A DNA stretch of 64,000 nt, taken from CAVVFX01 sp963747535. Its GTDB lineage: Bacteria; Acidobacteriota; Terriglobia; Bryobacterales; Bryobacteraceae. How positions within the stretch are numbered: the stretch's first letter is position 1; every line of letters starts with the position of its first letter. The stretch is taken from positions 496,001-560,000 of the forward strand of contig CAVVFX010000006.1 in assembly GCA_963747535.1 (NCBI GenBank). The letters run 5' to 3'. Positions 17,145 through 25,389 of the stretch are shown piece by piece. The notes under the pieces were generated by a model. It saw nothing but the letters and a program-made list of their open reading frames with translations. It had not been told where the DNA came from and made no database searches. The position numbers and the translations under genes are program-made.

Positions 17145-18149
17145 ATGGACCGCATCAGCAGAACACTGCTTGCGCGGGCGGGTGAGCGGCGGGTTCTCTC
17201 ACAAGAGGCCATGGGGGCCGCGCTGGACTTGTCCGGACTGCGCCCGAGCCGCGCCGAGTGGCGTCAGTTCACGGTGCTCGCGATGCGGTTCGCCGCAGTG
17301 CTTTCGCTGGCCGCCGGTATGGTATTCCTGGTGGCGTTTAACTGGCAAACTCTGGGCCTCTACGCGCGATTCGCCATGGTGGAAGCGCCACTGCTCACAG
17401 CGCTCATTATCGCCTGGGCGAAAGGCACGGACCCTGTATCCGGCAAATTGTCGCTGATGCTGGCGGTGTTATTGACCGGCTGTTTGCTCGCTCTTTTCGG
17501 CCAAACTTATCAGACCGGCGCCAACTTATACGAGCTATTTTTCGCCTGGGCCGCACTAGCCCTCCCGTGGGTAATGGCCTGCCGCTACGCGCCTTGCTGG
17601 GCGCTTTGGTTGCTGCTGATCAACACGGCGGTGGGACTCTATGCCGGAGCGATGGGCACCCCTGATCTATGGCGCTGGACGCCCTGGTTACTGCCTTTTG
17701 CGCTCGATGTCGCGATCTATGTTGCGCTCATCGGTCTGTCCAGATGCTCGGGATTGGGGCTCGGTGAGCGATGGTTACAGAGAGCCGTCATGGCGGCGGC
17801 GATGGCGTTTGGAACCGGCGGCATGCTCTCGCTGATCGTCGGCTTCCCCGAACGGATTCATGATGCTGGAACAATTGCCGGACTCGAGATCGCATTGTTC
17901 CTCGCGGCTTCGGTTGGTTTTGGGGCATACGCTCACAGCCAAAAAGAGGATCTGTTCAACTTCGCGGTCGTGGGGTTTGCGTGGATCGTTGTCACGACAG
18001 CCTGGATCGGACGCGCGCTGCTGGAGGGTCGGGCAGGCCCTGGCGGGCTCTTTCTTATCGCGCTTTATGTGATCGTCGCGTCCACTGCAGCGATAAAAGG
18101 GATCGCCTATATTGGCCGCAGTTGGAAAACCGCGGAGGCGGTGTCATGA
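17145..18149 (+). CDS. DUF2157 multi-pass membrane protein
   Basis: The 334-residue protein begins with a short soluble part (LSQEAMGAALDLSGLRPSRAEW) and then a series of about eight to ten hydrophobic helices, the layout of DUF2157 proteins. Its function is unknown. It is the first of three genes joined by ATGA overlaps with a DUF4401 protein and a GDYXXLXY protein, a set that recurs in many phyla and is presumed to form one membrane complex. ATG 17145 is preferred; an in-frame ATG at 17112 would add 11 residues, and the frame is open as far as 16980. Confidence 0.82.
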   Translation: MDRISRTLLARAGERRVLSQEAMGAALDLSGLRPSRAEWRQFTVLAMRFAAVLSLAAGMVFLVAFNWQTLGLYARFAMVEAPLLTALIIAWAKGTDPVSGKLSLMLAVLLTGCLLALFGQTYQTGANLYELFFAWAALALPWVMACRYAPCWALWLLLINTAVGLYAGAMGTPDLWRWTPWLLPFALDVAIYVALIGLSRCSGLGLGERWLQRAVMAAAMAFGTGGMLSLIVGFPERIHDAGTIAGLEIALFLAASVGFGAYAHSQKEDLFNFAVVGFAWIVVTTAWIGRALLEGRAGPGGLFLIALYVIVASTAAIKGIAYIGRSWKTAEAVS

Positions 18150-19171
18150 CGCTACCCGAGTTGTCGGCCGCACTCGCGTCCCGCGGGTTGATCGCGGAAG
18201 ATTCGTTGTCCATTGCTCCCGGGCCGCCAGGGAACATTTCTCCCTGGTATGTGCAGGTGATGATGGGCGCCTGTGCGTGGATCGCGGGACTTCTGCTGCT
18301 CGCGTTCATGATGGTCGGGCTCGAGAGCGTCATTTTTCGCGGTCATGAGGACTGGGGCATGGTGTTGTTCCTGAGTATCTGCGCTTGTGCCTTCGCCGCC
18401 TTTCTCTATGCTCGGATGGGCGGGAACAGTTCTTTTGGCGACCAGTTCGCCCTCGCCCTGAGCTGCGCCGGACAGGCCGGGATCGCGGTTTCGATCGGCA
18501 GCATGGCTAACGAGAGAACCGCGCTCTGGGCAATGATATTGGTCGAGGTGGCGCTGATCTTCGCGATGCGCAGCCGGCTGCACCGGATACTCTCCTCGTT
18601 CGCGGCGGTCATGGCATGGGCGCTGGCCACGCATGAGATCTTCTTTCGCGAGCTTCCGGGGATAAGATGGGGTGCCGAACGGGCAGCAGTGTACCAGACC
18701 TCGCTGCTGCTGGTCCTCCTGTGGCTGGTGGTTTGGGTTCCGATAGCCTACGGCGCCTACCGGCTGGCGGCAGGTGAGGCGCGATGGATGGCCGAAGGCC
18801 GCGATGTACTGCTGCGGCCGGTGACTCACGGGCTGGTCGCGTCTCTGGCGATTGCGCCGCTCGCATCCCATCCGGCGACTTTCTGGATGGCGTTAGGACT
18901 GGGGGTCTCCCGCGACCTGACGGACGGAGCCCTGGGCGCAACTGCCCTGTGGCCCCTGCTTTCCATGTTCCTCGCCCTGCTGGCGCTGGCGCTCGCGTTC
19001 ACGCTGCGCAGCCGCTCGCTCATGGGCCTGGCTATGGTCTTCGGACTGCTCGAGGTGTCGGCCTTCTACTACGTTCTCGGGACGACGCTCCTGATCAAAT
19101 CGATCATCATGCTGGTGATGGGCGGCGGGTTGCTGGCGTCGGCACGCTGGCTGGCCAGGGAGGCGAAATGA
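18146..19171 (+). CDS. DUF4401 multi-pass membrane protein
   Basis: The 341-residue protein is of the DUF4401 type: a short cytosolic N-terminus (TLPELSAALASRGLI) followed by many hydrophobic helices beginning near residue 33 (WYVQVMMGACAWIAGLLLL). The function is unknown. The start is fixed by the ATGA overlap with the DUF2157 gene at 18146-18149, and its end overlaps the next gene in the same way. The frame is open upstream as far as 17981, but that part lies inside the DUF2157 gene and looks like a shadow. Confidence 0.82.
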   Translation: MTLPELSAALASRGLIAEDSLSIAPGPPGNISPWYVQVMMGACAWIAGLLLLAFMMVGLESVIFRGHEDWGMVLFLSICACAFAAFLYARMGGNSSFGDQFALALSCAGQAGIAVSIGSMANERTALWAMILVEVALIFAMRSRLHRILSSFAAVMAWALATHEIFFRELPGIRWGAERAAVYQTSLLLVLLWLVVWVPIAYGAYRLAAGEARWMAEGRDVLLRPVTHGLVASLAIAPLASHPATFWMALGLGVSRDLTDGALGATALWPLLSMFLALLALALAFTLRSRSLMGLAMVFGLLEVSAFYYVLGTTLLIKSIIMLVMGGGLLASARWLAREAK

Positions 19172-19647
19172 TCACGCGAGTGCTATTGGTAGCCGGAGCG
19201 GTACTGGTGTTCGGAGGCGTGAACTGGCAGATCGCCAGTAAGGAACGTCTGCGGGCCAACGGGCAGACGGTATATCTCGCGCTCGCGCCGGTCGATCCCC
19301 GATCTCTGATGCAGGGCGACTACATGGCTCTGCGCTTTGCGCTGGCTCGGGATATCGCGTCGGAGAGCGGCTGGGACCGAGGAGGCGAAGGGCGAGGGAC
19401 CGCGATCGTTGCGTTGGATCCACGCCGTGTCGGCAGGTACGTTGGGATGGACACAGGTGCGCCGCTTCATCCCGACGAATTGCGCTTGCGTTTCCGCGTG
19501 CGCAACGGCGCGGTCTGGCTGGGAACTAATGCATTCTTCTTCCACGAGGGTGATGCCGAGCGCTACGCTCGCGCCCGCTATGGCGAGTTCCGGGTCAACC
19601 AGGACGGCGATGCGATGCTCGTCGGGCTGCGTGATGCGTTGGACTGA
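19168..19647 (+). CDS. GDYXXLXY-domain protein
   Basis: The 159-residue protein has one N-terminal membrane anchor (about residues 4-20) and then a domain holding the family signature GDYMALRF near residue 50, with the run APVDPRSLMQ just before. The family is of unknown function and is almost always coded with DUF2157 and DUF4401 membrane proteins; the fold resembles signal-peptidase-like beta structures, though that is not proven. Its ATG lies in the ATGA overlap at 19168-19171. It ends the cassette; a hairpin GGCTGCTGCGCAGCC sits three bases after the stop. Confidence 0.82.
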   Translation: MITRVLLVAGAVLVFGGVNWQIASKERLRANGQTVYLALAPVDPRSLMQGDYMALRFALARDIASESGWDRGGEGRGTAIVALDPRRVGRYVGMDTGAPLHPDELRLRFRVRNGAVWLGTNAFFFHEGDAERYARARYGEFRVNQDGDAMLVGLRDALD

Positions 19648-19746
19648 AGCGGCTGCTGCGCAGCCGGACAGACTACGCCCAGATCTTCTTTCATTCCGCG
19701 GCGCGACGATTGTTTGGCACACCAAAGCCTGTCGCTCGCGTGACTA

Positions 19747-19784
19747 AAGCGACCTGGGGGTCGCTTGCGGACGTGGGCGTCCGC
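19747..19784. terminator. Twin hairpins with identical TGGG loops
   Basis: Two perfect hairpins stand end to end: AAGCGACC-TGGG-GGTCGCTT (19747-19766) and GCGGACG-TGGG-CGTCCGC (19767-19784). They lie between the convergent GDYXXLXY and GH5-like genes, where a bidirectional terminator is expected. No long T-run follows on either strand, so Rho-independent termination is not certain. Confidence 0.5.
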
Positions 19785-19796
19785 CACAAGAAAAGG

Positions 19797-21584
19797 TTAC
19801 TTGAAGGTCACGGTTACCGGGTTGGCGGTTTGGCCGTCTACGGTGAGTAAGACGGCAAGGTTGCCGGCGCCTTTCAGGGATTGCGGGAGCGCCAGGTTGA
19901 CCTGGTCCAGACCGACATAGACGTTTTGCGGGCCGGCATAGGCCACCGGCACCGTGGTTGTTCCGATCTTGCAGGTCACCGGAGTCGCGTGACCGCGGAT
20001 TCCGGTGCCGAAGAGTTCCAGCGTTACCTGGTCGGTGGACACGCTGAGATCGATGGGTTGGGTCGTGGGCGCCATGCTGGAAGTCCCGTTGGCGTGGAGC
20101 GTGTAAGCGATCCCGGCAGCCGTGCCTTGTCCGGTCCCGTCGGCGGTGAACAAGCCGGGCGCCACGGCTGCGAGCGTGGTTGTGCCGAAGGCGGCCGGAT
20201 CTCCGTTCACGGATACCGCGACCGATGCTTTGCCGATGGCGACGCCGGGCGGCACTTCGTAGTTCACCTGGGTCGGAGACACGTAGAACAGATCCGCGGA
20301 GCGCGACACCCCGTTGGCATCGGTGACGAACACACTCGTCCCGCCGAGGGTCGTGGGAAGCGGAACGGTGCTCGCCTGTTGGGTCGCGGTGGCGAGATTG
20401 GCTCCGAACGCCGAAGCAATGGCCTCGGGCGCGAGCGTGGCGGCGCCGTTGGTGGAACTGACGCTGGTCACGACACCCGGTCCTCCGGCAGCCATGGCGG
20501 TATAGGACTGAGCCACCAGGGTTCCGGTCGGCGTGAGCACCCAGGCGCTGCCGGATGGGGTGAGCAGGTAGCTGCTGTCGAAATAGATCAGCGGGATCGA
20601 GTGAGCCTGCGCGAACGAGGTGACGTTGGCATGGTAAGGCTGGCTGTCGTTGCAACCGCCCCACTCGGTGATACCGGCTGCGTGGCCGTTCTGCTGCGCA
20701 AAGGCGACCAGCGGCGCGAAATTCTGGGGCCAGTTAGCATAGCGGGGTGAGGCGGTCTCGGTGCAAGCTCCCGAGGGTCCGGCGTAAAGCTGGAAGTTCC
20801 ACACCAGGTTGGACCACGCGAGATCGGGCAACGCGCCGGAGACAATCGATTCGAACGCCGTGCCGGTGTCTTCGACGAAGATAAGGGACTGCGGGCTGTT
20901 GGTCCGAATAGCGGCGATGAGCGAGTTCTGGTCGTCGCTCCAGATGCTGCTGGTGATGCCGTGCATGTTTTCCCAGGTGTCATAGAGGACTGCGGGATCG
21001 GCCGCGTATTTCGCTGAGAAGGCGTCCCAGAAGGTGAATGCGGTGTCGATATAGTTGCCGGTGGTGTCCTCGGTGGTGCAGACGGCGGGATTGTCTGCGC
21101 AGTTGAGATCGCCCTGGTTGGGTGCGGGACAATTCAAGCCGTTGGCGCCGCAAGGAGGATCGGGGAATTGTCCGGCTTTGAGGATCAGGGCATAGTTGTT
21201 GTATTTCTTGACGCGTTGGATGAGCGTGTCGATGTAAGTCTGGTATGGCTGGCCGGCAAGCGGCACCTGCACGTTGGCGGTCCACCAGGCCGCATTGACG
21301 AAGATGCGCACCACGTTCATGGAGAACAACTGGTTTTGCGCGGCGTATTGCGCGTCGGTGGCGGTGGCGTCCGCATTGCCAGAGCCGGTGGCGCTGCGGT
21401 TCAGGCCGCGGAGGATAACGGGCTTGCCAGTGTTGTCGAGGACGACGCCGGATGGGGAGACGTGCAGGGGCGGCAGCGTCTGGGCTTGTAGGGTGGCGGA
21501 GAGAAGGACTGGCAGGCAAACGCGGGCTGCTCCGCAGCCGGCGGTCCACAGAAAACGATGGTCTGCCCCACGGGGTGGTTTCAT
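19797..21584 (-). CDS. Secreted GH5-like protein with Solibacter C-terminal domain
   Basis: The 595-residue protein has a GH5 (cellulase-like) domain (about 35-365) and a C-terminal domain of the TIGR03437 type (about 368-595) seen in Solibacter relatives. GH5 signs are VVLDNTGKPVILRGLNRS near 47 and the nucleophile region ITEWGGCND. The expected acid/base motif NEP reads ENM (in YDTWENMHG), so the catalytic Glu appears to be Asn and hydrolytic activity is uncertain; it may be a binding protein. The start at 21584 is fixed by an ATGA overlap with the upstream PHP-type gene. The signal peptide contains the peptide ADHRFLWTAGCGAA, which is a translated dispersed palindrome. Confidence 0.8.
   Translation of the reverse strand: MKPPRGADHRFLWTAGCGAARVCLPVLLSATLQAQTLPPLHVSPSGVVLDNTGKPVILRGLNRSATGSGNADATATDAQYAAQNQLFSMNVVRIFVNAAWWTANVQVPLAGQPYQTYIDTLIQRVKKYNNYALILKAGQFPDPPCGANGLNCPAPNQGDLNCADNPAVCTTEDTTGNYIDTAFTFWDAFSAKYAADPAVLYDTWENMHGITSSIWSDDQNSLIAAIRTNSPQSLIFVEDTGTAFESIVSGALPDLAWSNLVWNFQLYAGPSGACTETASPRYANWPQNFAPLVAFAQQNGHAAGITEWGGCNDSQPYHANVTSFAQAHSIPLIYFDSSYLLTPSGSAWVLTPTGTLVAQSYTAMAAGGPGVVTSVSSTNGAATLAPEAIASAFGANLATATQQASTVPLPTTLGGTSVFVTDANGVSRSADLFYVSPTQVNYEVPPGVAIGKASVAVSVNGDPAAFGTTTLAAVAPGLFTADGTGQGTAAGIAYTLHANGTSSMAPTTQPIDLSVSTDQVTLELFGTGIRGHATPVTCKIGTTTVPVAYAGPQNVYVGLDQVNLALPQSLKGAGNLAVLLTVDGQTANPVTVTFK
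21526..21566. repeat. Dispersed palindrome, copy 3, inside a signal-peptide coding region
   Basis: A hairpin GGCTGCTCCGCAGCC (21526-21540) is followed at once by the arms GCGGTCCA (21541-21548) and TGGTCTGC (21559-21566) around CAGAAAACGA. The same two-module order is seen at 31691-31731. This copy is translated in the GH5-like protein as part of its N-terminus (ADHRFLW...GCGAA on the minus strand). Confidence 0.65.
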
Positions 21585-24500
21585 TGTTGGGTCACCCACA
21601 TGGGGCTCGCCCAGACGACCTGCTGTTGCGGGTCGGATTGCTGGGCGCGCACATAGTAGTAGCTGGTCTGGCCCTTGGTTGAAGAGGGATCCTGCCAGGT
21701 GAACGACACTACCTTATCTCCGGCAGTCGAGTAGACCACGACGCCGTTCTTGATCACCGACACGTTTTGGAATGGGGCTGTACCGAAGAGCCGCACGGTA
21801 AATACCGGCGCGGTGGTGGTGCTGAACGACTCGCCCATGAAGTGCGCGCCGCTGCGGAAGTCCACCACCATGTCGTCGGTTGAGCCGTACATGCGGCGGC
21901 TCTGCATGGCTTCGAGAATGGCTGCTCGCGTGAGGCTCTTGACCCACAAGTTGGTGTACGAAATGTGCGTGGAGATGTGATCGCTGGAGGCCTCGAAGCC
22001 AAGCTGGTAGCCCATATTCAGGGCGTTCGAAACGTAGCCGGCGGCTTCGTAACCGGATATCGAATCGGTGGCGCTGTTGGCCCTGGGCGCACCGGGCATC
22101 TCATAGTTCTGGCGATCACCCTGATAGATCTCGACGAAGGGCTCGACTACCGGATCGTTGTTGCGCCAGTCGGTTCCCTGATCGGTGGCGCTGGTGTGCG
22201 GCGCGGAGATTCCGCCGAAGAAATGCAGATACGCGTACAACATGGTCGTGTCGGGAGCCGGTGCGAAGGTGGAAACCGAGGAGATCGGCAGCCGCGGCAA
22301 GGGACGAATGCCGCGCGTCGAGAACAGGATATTGCGATGCCCTTCGGGATAATCGACGCTGCGCTCGTAATAATACATCGGGATAAACGCGGTTCCCAGG
22401 GTGTACGCGTCGGTGTACTTTTGCATCATCCACCAGGAGTACTCGCGCGCGCTGCCGTCGTCGTGATCGCAGCAGCCGATCCAGCTCAAAGCCGCGGCGT
22501 CGATGGCGTAGCGGTAACCGTCAACCAGCGGCCCGTCGTTGCGGCCGTCGAAAGAGAGTTCGGTATGGCGGTGGAAATCGCCGCGCACCAGGCGGTACGC
22601 CTGCCCGTTGACCGTCGGAGTATAGCTCTTCGAAAGGGCGACAGCAGCGGCTTCGAGAGCGTCCGCAGGCTCCGGAGCGGAGGGTGTGATGGAGCCGATC
22701 TTCGTCAATTGAGGTGTCTGCTGAGTCCGGCTGACAACCAATTCCTGAGCGTAGATGTCCGCGTTGACGCCGTCCTGCTGGGGCGTTCCATTGGGCAGCG
22801 GAGAGAGCCGGTGGTCCATCGCCTGGCCAATGAGCAGATCGCCCGAGCCCAGCGCGAGGATGGAGGGACGGTTGTCGCCGAGCTCATCGGAATCGCCGAT
22901 CAGGCCCGGGCCGTTCCATTTCGCGCCGTCGAAGTAGACCATCTGACCGATCCAGATGGTGCCCACGGATTGTCCCGTCGCGCTGCCGGTGGAAATCCCC
23001 AAGCTGCTCATCGGCCGGCGGAACGTAAGGTAGACGGTTCCGTCGGGGTCGGTGGCCAGGCGCGGAAAACTGGTGCGCGGCGCCGCGCCTCCGCCGACGC
23101 CTCCATTGGGCGCGCGGTTCTGGGCCATAGCGGGATCGGGCTGCGGCGTGTAAGGTCCAGGGACAGTGGGAAGAAAGAGCTGCGTATTCTCCGCGCCCGG
23201 CAGCACGCTCGCAACGTCGTTGGTAGTCGAGTAGAGATCGTTGCCGATGAGGCAGCGCACCTGGATGGTGTGGTTCTGGTAGAGACCGATCCCGGTGGTG
23301 TCATAGGCTCCGAAGTCCTTACCCCACCGCGGTCCGGAGACCTCATAGGCGATCCACAGGCGGTTTTGCGAGTCGTAAGCCAGCGAACTGCGGGCCTCGA
23401 AGCTGTCGGTGGCGGCGATGGGGATGGGGTCGGCGAGCCCGATCTGGTCGGTGAACTGCACGCGCCGGAGATAGACGTCATAGTCGCCCTTGTTATAGGT
23501 ATCCCAGGAAATGGCTACCTCGCCGTCGGGCGCGGTGGCAATGGCCGCGTCCCAATTATTGGCAGGGGACGTGGACACGACGGTCTCAGGCGTAAACGTA
23601 TTGCCGGTTTGAGCAGCCGTAAGGATCTCCAGGTTGCTATTGCGGAAGCCTTGCCAGGCCACCCAGACGCGGCCGGAGGAATCGGTTGCAGCTACGGGAA
23701 AGATGTCGGTGCCGGGGTCGGAGGTGATGCGGATCTCCGGGGACATGGTCCCGTTCGCAGTGGCATTGCGGGCATAGATATCGAAGTTGCCGTTGCGCTG
23801 GGTGGAATAGAAGATCCAGGCGCGTCCCTGGCCATCGACGGCGACCGCATCGCGCATGGCGTCCTCGCCGGGATTGGTGACGGGGAACGGTCCGGTCCAG
23901 ATGCGCTGCGATTTGGAATAATGCAGCAGCATGATCTGGTCGCCGCCGGTGGGGCGAGCGAGGAAAGAGAAGTTGGTGATGGTGGTCTTGGTCGAGATGG
24001 CTTGCGCCTGGGACCGATTGCCGTGGACGAAGAGGGTATAGGCGAGATAAACGTCGTCACCCGATTGCGCCATGGAGGGGAAATCCTCCTCCTCTGGCGA
24101 TGACGTCAGTTGCAGCGGCGCCGGGATTCGCGTGACTGCCGCAGTGCCGGTCAGGAACGAGGTGGTGACTCCGAATGGGATGTTCTGGGTGGAAAAACTG
24201 AAGCTCCCGTGGCGCGCGGTGGTGACGTTGAGCGTGACCGGGGTTGGCGAAGCCGCAAGGTTGACGATAATGCCGTTTTCCTGGTAGAGCCCGAGTCCGG
24301 TCTCGCTGGGTCCAGCGGGCGCGAGGCGCGTGTCAGCGGTCCAAGTCCACGTCCCGGCCGAGTTCCCGGTGAGGGCGTCAGTGCCGGTGAATCGCCAGCC
24401 CTGCAGGCTGAGGATGGTGCCGCCCGCGGCGCTGATGGAACCGTCCCAAACCTCGGCCGCCTTGTTGCCGACGCCCAGCGCCACCATGTAGGACTGCATG

Positions 24501-24619
24501 GCGGGAAACGAGATCGGCGTGCTCACCACGGCGACCTGAGGGTTTACGAGCCGCCGGGCGGCGATCGCACCGGCCACGGCAAGTGAGAGCACAACAAGAA
24601 TAAGGTACTTGAAGCGCAT
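21581..24619 (-). CDS. Exported beta-propeller-like protein with PHP-type C-terminal domain
   Basis: The 1012-residue protein has an N-terminal membrane anchor or signal peptide (about 1-22), a long repeat region (about 100-650) with propeller-like blades (DSSGRVWVAWQG, DGEVAISWDTYNKGDYDVY, DPDGTVYLTFRRP), and a C-terminal metallo-domain. The latter shows GDFHRHTELSFDG near 683, CCDHDDG near 710 and EASSDHISTHIS later, matching PHP/DUF3604-like metal-binding motifs. The role is unknown; a secreted phosphoesterase or peptidoglycan- or sugar-acting enzyme fits. ATG 24619 is preferred over GTG at 24628. It is translationally coupled (ATGA) to the downstream GH5-like gene, so both probably act on one extracellular substrate. 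Confidence 0.68.
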   Translation of the reverse strand: MRFKYLILVVLSLAVAGAIAARRLVNPQVAVVSTPISFPAMQSYMVALGVGNKAAEVWDGSISAAGGTILSLQGWRFTGTDALTGNSAGTWTWTADTRLAPAGPSETGLGLYQENGIIVNLAASPTPVTLNVTTARHGSFSFSTQNIPFGVTTSFLTGTAAVTRIPAPLQLTSSPEEEDFPSMAQSGDDVYLAYTLFVHGNRSQAQAISTKTTITNFSFLARPTGGDQIMLLHYSKSQRIWTGPFPVTNPGEDAMRDAVAVDGQGRAWIFYSTQRNGNFDIYARNATANGTMSPEIRITSDPGTDIFPVAATDSSGRVWVAWQGFRNSNLEILTAAQTGNTFTPETVVSTSPANNWDAAIATAPDGEVAISWDTYNKGDYDVYLRRVQFTDQIGLADPIPIAATDSFEARSSLAYDSQNRLWIAYEVSGPRWGKDFGAYDTTGIGLYQNHTIQVRCLIGNDLYSTTNDVASVLPGAENTQLFLPTVPGPYTPQPDPAMAQNRAPNGGVGGGAAPRTSFPRLATDPDGTVYLTFRRPMSSLGISTGSATGQSVGTIWIGQMVYFDGAKWNGPGLIGDSDELGDNRPSILALGSGDLLIGQAMDHRLSPLPNGTPQQDGVNADIYAQELVVSRTQQTPQLTKIGSITPSAPEPADALEAAAVALSKSYTPTVNGQAYRLVRGDFHRHTELSFDGRNDGPLVDGYRYAIDAAALSWIGCCDHDDGSAREYSWWMMQKYTDAYTLGTAFIPMYYYERSVDYPEGHRNILFSTRGIRPLPRLPISSVSTFAPAPDTTMLYAYLHFFGGISAPHTSATDQGTDWRNNDPVVEPFVEIYQGDRQNYEMPGAPRANSATDSISGYEAAGYVSNALNMGYQLGFEASSDHISTHISYTNLWVKSLTRAAILEAMQSRRMYGSTDDMVVDFRSGAHFMGESFSTTTAPVFTVRLFGTAPFQNVSVIKNGVVVYSTAGDKVVSFTWQDPSSTKGQTSYYYVRAQQSDPQQQVVWASPMWVTQQ

Positions 24620-25121
24620 AGTTAACACTTTACATCCGTCTGAAGTTCGCGGCGAGGGTCATTTGCAAAGGAAGCCGCAGCTATTGCCGGGTGTCCAGGG
24701 GGTAAATAAGACATAAATTTAGGTTCTGCCGAAAATTACGCGAGCGGATCGCTGGCACTGCACGTATCCCCTTCGGTAACATCGTGTTACCCGGCATAAA
24801 GAGGCCATCAAGTAGACAGAGGATTACATAATGAAATCATAAAGTGGCTTTGCTCGTGCAGAATGCGCTTCCCCATTTTCATTTTCCGGGGGAAACCGCA
24901 GCATGCCCTCCACAGCATGCCGGTCATCGTGCTTCGTTTGGCCAACTCATTTTCGCGTCGGACTCTTTGGCACGATGTTTTCAATAAGGAAATTCTCCTG
25001 CTCGCGATTTGCAGCTTAGATGCCAGTTTCCAAGCCTCCTGATTCGAGGGTAGCGGGCGGGGTTAGCGGTGGATGGGGGGATTGTTGAATTTAGGGGAAA
25101 TAGAGGTAAAAGATGGGGTGA

Positions 25122-25268
25122 ATGAGTTGGCGAGGTTGGATCAAGACGAATCCTGAAGTACCGCGCGGCGAGCGGTGCAAGGAATTCGGTACGTTCACAC
25201 TGGTGGGTGAAGGGCCGATTCCAAAGACATTCCTGATGAAGGGACAGGCGGAAAGTGCGACCCGATGA
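25122..25268 (+). CDS. Possible 48-residue small protein
   Basis: A short frame starts at ATG 25122 behind a GGGG sequence and codes MSWRGWIKTNPEVPRGERCK and 28 more residues, ending ESATR. Its composition (varied residues, one Cys, GPIPKTF) is more protein-like than the surrounding sequence. No family is recognised. It may be a real small gene or the remnant of a larger one. Confidence 0.25.
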   Translation: MSWRGWIKTNPEVPRGERCKEFGTFTLVGEGPIPKTFLMKGQAESATR

Positions 25269-25352
25269 GTCGGGGTTCAGCAGACACGAATGTCTGCGCC
25301 AACGTTACAGATGCCATTTTGTGACCCGGTAGTCTCTCCAGGGCGCGAGAGC

Positions 25353-25376
25353 GGCCAAAGGCCTGGCCAAAGGCCT
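25353..25376. repeat. Tandem GGCCAAAGGCCT, two copies
   Basis: Two perfect 12-base units GGCCAAAGGCCT stand head to tail and are followed by ACTCCAC. A related array of three units (GGCCAAGGGC plus two varied bases), also followed by ACTCCAC, is at 33627-33662, and single units occur near 31812 and 32010. Each unit can itself fold (GGCC/GGCC). Confidence 0.7.
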
Positions 25377-25389
25377 ACTCCACGGGCGT

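Larger units (their letters stand above)
24620..25389. other. 770-base intergenic region before the PHP-type gene
   Basis: This AT-richer stretch holds no clear long gene. GGTAAC-ATCGT-GTTACC (24775-24791) is a small palindrome about 160 bases upstream of the PHP-type gene and could be an operator. One small possible gene (25122-25268) and a tandem repeat (25353-25376) are listed apart. Nothing else is supported. Confidence 0.5.

Noticed and set aside
21965..24103. A 712-residue open frame on the plus strand opposite the PHP-type gene
   Set aside because: It is antisense to a gene with clear motifs and a coupled neighbour. GC-rich codon use makes long opposite frames common, and its composition (Arg-, Gly- and Val-rich, no motif) is not protein-like.
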